This document shows positions 1-9,900 of a stretch of DNA of 64,000 nt, piece by piece. Position numbers and translations under genes: made by a program. How positions within the stretch are numbered: position 1 is the stretch's first letter; every line of letters begins with the position of its first letter. The stretch lies in contig OY759223.1 of assembly GCA_963662175.1 (NCBI GenBank), positions 15,168,249 through 15,232,248 on the forward strand, in the 5' to 3' direction. This DNA is from Aradus depressus. Lineage: Eukaryota; Arthropoda; Insecta; Hemiptera; Aradidae. The notes beneath the pieces were generated by a model. That model saw nothing but the letters and a program-made list of their open reading frames with translations. It was not told the origin of the DNA and ran no database searches.

Positions 1-1388
1 AATGTACCTATATGTTAACTAAAATTGAATTAATAATAATTAATACAAAAATAATAAATAGTAAACCTAATTAAATAATAAAATTACCACATTTCCTGTA
101 TTAATTATAGCTGGTCTTCTAATAATTGTTGATTTCTACAGTAATTTCCAAAAAAGGCCCTAAACAAAATATTGAAAGTTGTAAGATATAATTTTGAAGA
201 AAGTGCTAAAAACTTTTTAAAAAAATTCAATTAATAATTATTTCATTTGGATTTCTTATAAATATAATAGTGAGATACCATATTGTTTTCCTAATTTTCA
301 AAAATGTTCAATCTTTAGCGGTTATGAAAGCACACTAACAACATAACATGTATATTGATTTTTTTTTTTTTTTAACATATGTTTTTAAATTACTTGGAAA
401 TAAATGTTATCGATTATTAATTAATTCAAAATAATAAATAAGACATGTGGGGGGCGCCACAAATCTAATCCAAAGGTATAAATCATCTTAACGGGTTAAC
501 AGGGAAAATGAATAGCATAGAACAAAAGAACAAATATTTGGTTTTATTTTACTTAATCAACATTTTCAATATAAACAAATTATCAATATTAAATAAAAAA
601 TCAAATTATTTACAATTAAAAAAATCTTACAAACTAATTACTTAAAACTTTATCAGTCTTTTTTCTGTTTTATTATTGGCCATTCTTTAAACCAATGTTA
701 TTTAGGGCATATAAACATATAAATAAATAAAAGTACCTCCTTTTCTCATCTATTTCACTGTTCTTTTCACTCCTTCATGGTTCACTACCTTAAGCCTAAA
801 AACACTTCTCTCATTGGACTGTCCACTTCCACATCTCTACTCAGATTCTCTTACCTATTTGTTCTTCATTCATTTGTTGTTTCATTTCAAAACAAAACGC
901 GACTAGTCCATTTTGTATATTTATTTACTAATTAAGTTACTTCACTCCTAACAGCTGTTTTTATACAAATAATAATAAATGATTTTATAATATATTTATA
1001 ATCTTAATATGTGTAAATTTATACATCACATAATAATTTATTTTGGCACACTGAGACGCATCATTGAAGATGCGCAGACATAACCGTAGCTGTGTACTGC
1101 AAGATGATAAGTACACTCCACTTTCAATGTTGACTTTCTATTAAATAGTGGTGTAACACTTTTCTAGCTCAAATGGTTTTGTCTCTAGAGAGATTCGTAG
1201 ACATACACAGCTATATAAGGTTCAGTTTTCGCACTTTTTAGTGTACGGAACTCTAACAAGTCAAGTGCACATTATATCCTGAGCTTAGTTATAATTACTT
1301 ATCATTTATAAGTTTCACAACTTTCTTTGATTCCTAGTTTTTCTCATTGTCTCATAATTGATCTTTTTTTTTATCCGTTGTGTTTCAG
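1..1388. other. Intron 3 of copy A (partial)
   Basis: No coding exon is visible here. The stretch aligns with 26360-28366, the 5' part of intron 3 of copy C, so it is very likely intron 3 of copy A, with exon 3 lying left of the window. It contains one copy of a dispersed repeat (about 500-1020). An insert of about 155 bp (roughly 311-466), absent from copy C, has AATCT at both edges. The Harbinger-like insertion present in copy C at 27355-28131 is missing here. Confidence 0.7.
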
Positions 1389-3163
1389 AATGACCAACTC
1401 AGTGTCAATATATTAATGAATTTAATAGAAATTTTATTTATAACGTCATTACGTCTTTTCCTGTTTGCTTGGTTCAGCACTGAAGTTTCACTCAATGTAA
1501 GTAATTCAAAAATAATTACCTAATTCCATGTTTTCTCTACAAATGTCAATACCAAACGAGAGACATTATACGGGCCGTTGTTGGAGATCTTTCATATTGT
1601 ACGCAATTTGGTTAGTTTGTAAGAGTGTTTTTTAATAAATTGATAATTCGCTGTGTATGTGTGAAAGGGTTTGCTAAAATTTATAATCGCTGTTAAATTC
1701 CTCAACAATAATGATAATTGACGGGGTTAGAATCAAAATGGTCTAAGTGACATTTTTTAAATTTTGAAGAAACTGTGCATTAAGTTCTTAACTAATTTAA
1801 AAAATCTAAAATTTATCGAAACCAGAAATGTTTTGTCTTCTGCTTTTATGGTGAAAGTTGCTATTAGCAAACCATAATATTGAATAAAAATCTTAATTTC
1901 AAGGTCACTATTGATATCTTTAAGTTACTTGTTCATATGGATTTACTCGGTAAACTGCAATTTTGTTCTGTGCATTTTAAATCTTAGTCTTTCATTTTTG
2001 TACTGGGCATTCAAATTCTTTACCGAGTGTTCTGAAATTTCCTACTGCGCCTCATTAACCGTGTTATTGGATTAACTTACTAGGCAATACATTTTTTATA
2101 TTCTTAAATGAACTTTCCAGTGTAGAAATCTGGGGATCGCAGCTTACAGATCGCATTGGATAAATGGCAGTGAGGTACAGAAAAAACAACTTATGATTTT
2201 AGTGACGATGACCATGCAGCCGATTGTATTTGGAGGACTTATACGAATGGATTTCGACACTTTTCTCATGGTAAATATGCCAGTTCAAAATTCTTTTTTA
2301 GTAATTTTTTGTTAATGTCACAACCTCAATTAGAGTAAAATGTATGTACATGGCCGAATTTGAAAGTCACTTTTTCATTTGTCCTGTTCTGAAAATAACG
2401 TTTTTTTTTAATTTTCTTGGTGTTTTGAGCAAAACCATACCATATTGGCCATTGAAAGATATTATTTCTTCCAACGTTAGCTTCAAACGGTCAAGTTGTT
2501 CGCAGTAGACCTCTCTCGTTATTGTCTGGTAACATTTTAAATATTTGTAATAAATCCTACCAAACAGACAACACTTTCTATGGACGCCTCTCTTAGATTG
2601 TGGCATTTTCATATCTGATTGAATCCGAACTACCAACTTAACTATTTTTCTGAAATCAATTGGGAAATTGTGACACAAGGACAACCCATATATTTTATTC
2701 CTTCCTCAATTATTTTAGTTGTGACAACTCAGATTACTCATAGTAATTCGAGATTTACGCTAATCTGCCATTATCCGTTAATTTTTACCACTTTCTGCAT
2801 TCTGAAGCTGCATTCTTGCTCTTTTTAAACTCCTACACTATAACATGCCGAAGATGCTCACGTGTCAATTCCATTTTAAAATGTAAACTAAAGGAAACCA
2901 TTTTTTTTTTTTTTTTTCTCACCATATTCGGATGAAAAAATAAGTTCTTAACTACTTTTCAAACACTGTTCGTTCACAAATCTACAGGAATTTACCTAAT
3001 AGAGTATACAATACAAATAATTTTGAAAAACCGACATTACTTATGGAATCTGTCTCATCTCTTACAATTATTTATTTCATTAATTCAATTTCAGGTTTTC
3101 AAATCAGCGTTTTCATATTACAACTTCCTACTGGCTACATTCCAAGGTGAATCCGACAAGTGA
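1389..3163 (+). CDS. Odorant receptor copy A, 3' part only (exons 4-6)
   Basis: Last three exons of an insect odorant receptor: 1389-1496 (36 codons, phase 0), 2121-2270 (50 codons) and 3095-3163 (22 codons plus TGA). Each starts after AG; the first two end at GTAAGT or GTAAAT donors. Exon 4 carries TM6 and the WFSTEV motif. Exon 5 begins with Cys, has the AY-x(3)-W signature typical of OR C-termini, and leads into TM7. Exon 6 holds the end of TM7, with the SYYNFLLA motif. Exons 1-3 must lie left of the window. All visible frames are open. Exons 5 and 6 differ from copy C by only 2 and 3 bases, while exon 4 differs by about a dozen. The family (7TM odorant receptor) is clear; ligand unknown. 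Like other tuning ORs it would need Orco as partner in the dendrite membrane. Confidence 0.9.
2345..2610 (-). mobile_element. Mariner-like transposase fragment in intron 5 of copy A
   Basis: The minus strand encodes a stretch with the mariner-type motifs TITREVYCEQLDRLK, preceded by an RKCCLFGRIYY segment that matches the region around the second catalytic Asp of mariner transposases. The fragment is short, frameshifted near its end and has no visible terminal repeats. Copy C has a different set of insertions at the matching place in its intron 5. Confidence 0.55.
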
Positions 3164-4200
3164 AAATCTTCTAAAAATGTGTAGTAAAATAATAGATTTG
3201 AACTATTTTAAAATTATTTTATTTTAATTAATTGCTGAAACGCTATAGTTGTTCATATGTACAGATAAAATAATTTTGATTTTTACATTATTTTGTTCCA
3301 TCAGAGTTTTGAGAAAATCGAAAATGTTCAATAAAGAAAGAAATCCTTTAAGAAAATAATAAATAATGCTATAAATTAAAAAAAATATATATAATAAAAA
3401 GGTATAAAGTCTATCGTGTTTTTTCTCTTTAGGGTTTTATTGGTCATATAGGAAAGAAACGTATGATCTAGGTCATGTCTGTCATGCCCGTAATTTTTTA
3501 ATAATTATATTATATATATAATACTATAGTGTATTTTGAATGTTATTATGTATTAGTTATTATGTATGTTATTCTACGTGTACTCATTCACTAAATGCAC
3601 AGCGCATTGTTCATCTGACAAAAATAGTGTGTCTTCAGCTATATTTTTATTTTTTTAGCAGGTTGTTTGAGATATGTTTTTAGTTAAAAAATCATATGCC
3701 GTACTTAGTTATTGTGACTCGAATTTACCCCTTCTAAAAATAGGTAGGCACAATTTAGGATTCCCACAGTAGAGTCGGGCTCATAGGCGATATGACCTGA
3801 TAGTTAAAGCCCGGTTATGAATCACAATAATTATATTATACCATATGTAAATTAGTTTTTATTTTTAGAATTTAATATTTTTATTTTTTATTTTAGTCAG
3901 ACATGTAGCGAAGAGTGTTTGTATTCGTATCTGTATTATAGTTTTCTGTTTTTAAGTTCTGTGTACTCATTGAATTCTGTATACTTGATATGTGTTTTCT
4001 TGTCCAAGTACTTACTAGTATTTACTTAAATAATGTAATGTGTACTATTGCCATTAAAAATGTTTTGTTTATTTGATTAAACTCCTTGTTATTATTATCT
4101 ACCACAAAAACCCGACTACCAATTTTCAGATAGATCAGAATACTTGTTGTAATTCCAATCCGCCATATTGGATCATTCATTTTTTATATCAGTGACTCAG
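3164..4200. other. 3' flank of copy A, duplicated downstream of copy C
   Basis: This 3' UTR and downstream sequence aligns closely with 31696-32690. A GATAAA-type polyadenylation signal lies about 100 bp after the stop, and AATAAA occurs near 3328. Both copies share the same internally deleted SINE fragment (3742-3831 here). Homology to the copy C flank stops near 4198. Confidence 0.6.
3742..3831 (+). repeat. SINE family 1, 3' fragment
   Basis: Matches the 3' half of the full SINE at 44055-44395 but lacks the segment with the CCAGAGTGACG motif. The same fragment with the same deletion is at 32230-32320, so it was inserted before the A/C duplication. Confidence 0.7.
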
Positions 4201-4745
4201 AAAACCCTTAGTTTAAAGATTTTACGATAAATGTGGTATTGGCAATGTTTGTCAGGAAAATTCCCCACTGTGCAACGCCACAAAGGCATCTGCAGTATTG
4301 AAATGTATGTATATGTAAGTTACTAACAGGCCAATGCACGGACAACCTGCTTATGTAACTTAATCTAAGTTGTAATAAATAAAAACATGGAACCGAACCA
4401 AAAAAGTGAGGTAAATTTTGTAAAATTAGGTGCATTTTAAATGATATATAAACAGCAGAGCTTCTAATTACTTTAGAACTGCTAAAATACTTTTCCATGT
4501 CTACTGGTGATGTGAAATTTGATACTTCCGTTAAATTTAAATAGATTAACTTACAAATTTGACCTGTCTACTTGTATTTTGGATTTTTTTCCAATTTTTT
4601 TATAATTTTATGAAAGTTTTCTCCCCGGGCTCATTCGAGCTATTGAATAGCTTCCTTCACAAATCTTCTGAGTATATTATTTTTTAAAATATTTGTCACA
4701 AAATAGAATTCAGAGAATTATTGTGTTTTAATGTATTTTTTTCTA
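4200..4745. other. Spacer between copies A and B, nothing recognised
   Basis: AT-rich spacer. No exon, repeat family or convincing open frame was recognised. Confidence 0.5.
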
Positions 4746-5345
4746 TCAAAGTAGGAGGTATTTCTATTGCCGCAGAAGAATCAACATCAAGTTTGGATAT
4801 CGTCTTTAATTTGATCTTGGTCTTATTGTTAGTTACAATGAGCTGCCCCAATGTGAAGTCACGGATCTTGTAACTATTGCGAACCACAAATAGATCTGTA
4901 TAATTTTCCTTGAAGTTTTTTTTTTTTTAAAGGTAGTTTTACCGTTGCTATTAATAAATCTGGCCCATTTTCTTGAATGTAACAAGAATGATGCCATGTC
5001 AGATATAAAATTTTCAAACAATAAGAACATTTACCATAAAAAATACAGACTTTATCACAAAGTCTTTGGTAAATGAAACGTTTAATACATTTGATTTATT
5101 AATTAACAAAACTTTTTCTAATTACATTAAATTGTAGTTCGAGAAGAGTAATTAAACCTACACATGTATAATTATGGGTTGTTATCTATGTTATTTTTCA
5201 ATTTTCTAAGTTTCTCCTTCCTTTTCTAATACAAATTACATAACAACCAAACTAAAAATCAAAAGAAACAAACAGAAGACATCAATTAAGTTCTGTCCAG
5301 TTCAGATCCAATTCAGTTGAGATAAGACATTTCAAAAAGTAAAGG
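4745..5345 (+). promoter_or_regulatory. Conserved upstream block of copy B (putative promoter and non-coding exon)
   Basis: About 600 bp that align with 35890-36440 upstream of copy D and 53515-53940 upstream of copy E. Conservation is strongest over the last 250 bp. The block ends in a GTAAAG donor-like site near 5339, also present as GTAAAG in D and E. The coding exon of B is preceded by a splice acceptor at 6948 and 19 nt of leader. The simplest reading is a promoter plus a non-coding first exon spliced over about 1.6 kb to the ATG exon. No TATA box was seen. Transcription start and splicing are inference. Confidence 0.4.
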
Positions 5346-5707
5346 TAGGAATTATTCCTAAACATATTTTCTATATCATATTATTTTGTTAATATATTTG
5401 GATTCACATCAACTTCAGTACAGTTTGATTTTTTGAGAATATTTAGTTTTCGTGGTTGTAAGTTCATTAATAGAATAGTCACTTGAAACTTTTCATATTG
5501 GAGTGTATTCTATGCTCCTTGAACGGAAAGATAAGGGAAGTTATCATAGTCAATGTTGAATATCAAAGACATGAAGATGGTACTTACTTGGAATACTTCA
5601 AGTTTGAACGGAAATCTAACTATTATGTATATAAAAAGAAGGGGATCTAATGAAGAACTTTTATTACCTTAAGACATTTTATTATTTGAGCAAATAATAT
5701 TTTGGGA

Positions 5708-5760
5708 AGAGGATGCCGGTAGCTCAGAGGCAGATACTCGTTAAAGACCCCTACTTTAAG
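5708..5760 (+). repeat. SINE family 1, head fragment
   Basis: Contains the GCCGGTAGCTCAGAGG box-A-like start of the SINE and then diverges. It lies in the presumed 5' UTR intron of copy B. Confidence 0.5.
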
Positions 5761-6040
5761 TGTATAAACCTAAATATGCAAAAGAACACTCTTTTAACCT
5801 CCATGATATGTGGGTGGGATGTGCCACTGATGATGACGCGGTTGCTTTGAAAACTGGTACTGGTCAAAAATAAAACAGTGGGAATACAAAGTTTTTTTTT
5901 AATTTCTAAGGGAAATCTCTTCCCACAACATCTTACTGTCACATATGAAAGAACGCTCTAGTAGTAGGCTATACGATCTCATATAGTTAAGCGTGAGTCA
6001 CAATAACTTATATAAGATATTATTCGGCATGTTAAATAAA

Positions 6041-6198
6041 GCATATGATAGTTAATATGAAGATGGCTGATGTAGTGAGAAGTGATTATATCGCAGGATG
6101 TCAAATATAAGGTAGTCTGACCTCTCACAGATTTTTTTTTTTTTTTTTTGTCTGTGAGAGGTCAGACTACCTTATATTTGACATCCTGCATATGATAG
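6041..6198. repeat. Perfect hairpin insert with 11-bp flanking direct repeats
   Basis: Arms 6093-6131 and 6151-6189 are perfect 39-bp reverse complements around a T-rich 19-nt loop. The insert is flanked by the direct repeat GCATATGATAG at 6041-6051 and 6188-6198, which looks like a target-site duplication. It is probably a small fold-back element; no coding content. Confidence 0.75.
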
Positions 6199-6269
6199 GT
6201 TTAAAGTGCAGATAAGTAACTAAAAAGTAAATAATAAAAAATAATATAACTAATTAAATAAGTTAGTTA

Positions 6270-6967
6270 GTGTTTTCCAACCTCCTGTTTCCAAAAAAAA
6301 ATCTGACTGTGTGTGTCTGTGAACACCATAACTCCCGATAATAATAACATTAAATTTATTTCCGTTAAACCAATACATGGTAATAGGATACGTCAAAATA
6401 ATATATACATTAAGATAGCTTATAAATTAGAGTTATAACTACTTGAGTCTAACACACGTAAGATTAGAACCTAGTAATAACAAAACTATTAAAAAAAGTA
6501 AAATGAAAATAATTAAAACTGAACAAATAAATACTTAAAAGTATATGAGTATATAAACAAAATTAATACAAGATATGTTTATAATAAGTAGACACATTTT
6601 TCAATTTGATAAAAATGAAGATAACTATTTTTCAAAAACAACCCTTCGGAGGTGTCTTTATCCCAACGATGTGTCGGGACGTTCTTGAGTCCCTTCATCA
6701 GGTCCCAATGTGCGAGATATAGAAAAGAAAAAGAAAACAATGTAACTACAACAATACCTATATAAAAAAATTAAATAAATATATATTATAATCAATTATA
6801 AATGAATAAATAAAAAATATGGATAGTACCAAGCAGACTCCCTTGAGGGACACCCGCTCCTACAAGCATATAGTCAGAGTATTCATTATCTTGATGTACC
6901 TTAAAGAAGCGATCAAAGGAATATTATTAACAATGATAAACATTTTAGGTAAACAAAATCAGTAAAG
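6270..6967. other. Presumed 5' UTR intron of copy B: repeat debris
   Basis: A short minus-strand piece of the dispersed repeat with the GTGTGTCTGTGAACACCATAAC motif lies near 6300. At 6671-6701 (minus strand) there is a CTGATGA / 5-bp stem / GACAC motif resembling a decayed Penelope-type hammerhead core. A splice acceptor TTTTAG ends at 6948, leaving 19 nt of leader before the ATG at 6968. Confidence 0.45.
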
Positions 6968-9900
6968 ATGGCTCGAGACTGGCCATGGAAAAGAGAAAAA
7001 CTATCGGAAATGTGGAACTGGCCACACGTCTATTGGATAACACTTTTCAATCTTTGGATTGAAGAAAATGAGACACCAACTCGAAGACGAATAAAGCATG
7101 TTATGGGAGTCTCTTTCATGGCGTACACAGTAATATTTGTATTATCTGTGGCTGTTGCAGCTGTTATTCAAATTTCTAATTATGGAGTAGTTCAAAATAC
7201 TGTAACTATTTACCATGTTGCTGCAGTTTTCATATGTTCCTTTAAATTGGTTGAATTAACTCGGAACAAGAAATACCTCAAACAGGGCATGGATCTTCTT
7301 GATGGTATGTTTTCATTCCATTTGATTTTTTCACAATTTGTGTAAGTTATTGTAACACAAGTCCGGGCATTAACTACAAGATCATATCGCCTACTACCAG
7401 AGCGCTCTTTCGTCACTGGTGGACATTAGGGATGGGTGATAGTCCACTATTATCGGTGGAAAACTATCGATAATTCAGTAAGTTTTTCGTTTTTCATGCA
7501 AAGTACTTTCTAATTCCAATATCAATCGAATAAGTAATTGTTCTTTCAAATCGAATTTTTATTTTATGGAAATAACATTTTCTGTCGAAAATATTCACAT
7601 TGAGTTTAACATTTAGCAAGAATATTAACCCATTAATTAAAAATACTTATGTAGATAATCAAAAAACAATCTAGTAGGTACAATGGAATTAGATTCAACA
7701 ATTTTTATTTCAATCAAAAACTTTTTTAAATAATATTAAAAATTAATTACCAATTGACGAAGAATACTTTTGTAAAACTTTATGGAACAGTAGGCAGTGA
7801 TCCAGCTTCTGCATTGGGCTGTTTGGTCCTGGGTGCCTGTTTATAAGTTTCTTGGTGGCGTCTCAAGAGGTGATCCCTTAAATTGGATTTGTTTGAACTA
7901 GGTTTGAATAAAGTACATTTAGCACTTTTCCCATCATCCTGTTTGATTATAAACGTCCTCCGTCCGATTTTTGAGGTATATTGAAATGAACACAGCTATA
8001 TGCCCCTAGAGCACTCTATTAGTAGGCGATATGACCTCAAAGCCCAGATAAATCGTAATAACTAACTATATATGTTTCTCTGTTTCCCTCCAACAACACG
8101 ACCAAATACAACAATTTCACAAAATATATATTAGGGGTATTCATGATGTGTGTGTTAACTATGTTAAATATGTTAACTGTGTTAGTTCGATAAAAAATTT
8201 GACAGTAGTCTGCTAAATATATGACTTTAACACACTTCGATCTAACAGAGGAAAAGGTATGTTAGATCGCTTTGTTAAATCGATATTGGTAAGGTTATGC
8301 AAGGTTACTTTAGCTAACAATCTACAGCCCACACAATTTTTTAGTTTTGGCTTTTATATTTTTACACATATCTACATTATAGAGAAAACTGTATACTAAT
8401 AAAATATTGTCCATTATTTCGTCTAATTCATCATCACTTAAATCACCCTATTGATCTGAATTTCCAGTAAAAAGAGTTCAGTAGCTCGTTCAATGAGCTC
8501 GTTAAGCAATTTACTTTTATTACTTACTTTAGGCATCTTATTTATAATAAAAACACAAACAAACTTTAACTTATTTTTTTAGAAAACTAATAAAATAAGA
8601 TAAATGAGAACAAACATGTAACCTCCTTGGTCGGTTATATTGAAACTTCCTTTAGTTGCCACTTGGAGCGTTAGTTATAACAGTTAGCATTTAACAATTA
8701 ACAAAGGGGGTGTTCATGAATTTCTGTCCCTGTAAATTTTTATTTCGATAACATTTAGCACCTAACACACATTATGAATACCCCTATTATGTACACTTTT
8801 TGGTAATGTTTCAGAATTAACAGAAGAAATAAAAGAGCCGGAAGATGTGGAATTTATGAGAAAAGCTATGCCTCGTCTTTGGTTTATTTACATTCTGAAC
8901 ATGATGGATGTTATGGCAGCAGTGACGCACTGGTGTTCGCGACCATGGCTGATCGCAGTGCTCTACCATGAGCGAACCTCCTTAATGGATCCTTGGCCTA
9001 ACCCTCTTGCCACTTGGACCCAGTTTGTCCTTAACAATATGGCTCAATCAGTGGCCGCAATGGGCCTATCTATTGGCCTTAGCATGTTAGATAATATTTA
9101 TCTCTGTACCTGCCAATATATACTAGCTCATATGGGCCTTCTTAAAATAAATCTTGAAAACCTTCATCTCAATGGACAACCGAGAGACACTATAAATTTA
9201 AGGGAGATTGTCAAACGTCATATCAAAATATTACGGTATCTAAATTTTATGAACACACATTATAATTTTATCTCATATAAAAAGTCCACAATTTATTATG
9301 ATAATCAAACAGAAAAGGTTCAAAAAGTATTCATGTGCAATTGGATATCGAATTTGTATCGTTATATACGGACAGATCTATGGGAAGGGGGTTAATGGTT
9401 CAGAGAAACACAAATACGAACAGAGCTGCACGGTTCCATAGGTGATTATCTGTGAGCTTTCCAAAGTTTAATTAATTGTAAGTTTACTAATTATTATTTT
9501 AATTCGAATAATTGTTTTAGGAAGATACAACTGGTACTGGCTGAATTTAGATTTAGCAATGAATATTGACTCACGTATTGACTTTAGTTTGAGAATTAAT
9601 AAAAATTAGTTGGTTTAGTTGCCATGGCGAAAGTTCCAATACCTTTTAACATAAATTGCAAAGAGCTGATTTTTTATATTGTAAAGAGAACATTATCAAC
9701 TGGAACGGAAAAATGTATACAATTGTATACCTTCTTTTTGAATTTTTTTTTTTTTTAAATGAAAAACAAACTATAACTCATTCTCCTATCAACATAGAAA
9801 AATACGATAAATAAGAATGTTTATCCATTGTGGGAGAAGGGGAAGAAATTTGTACAAAAAAATTATTATTAAAATTAAGTTCCCATTTTTTAGCCGATCA

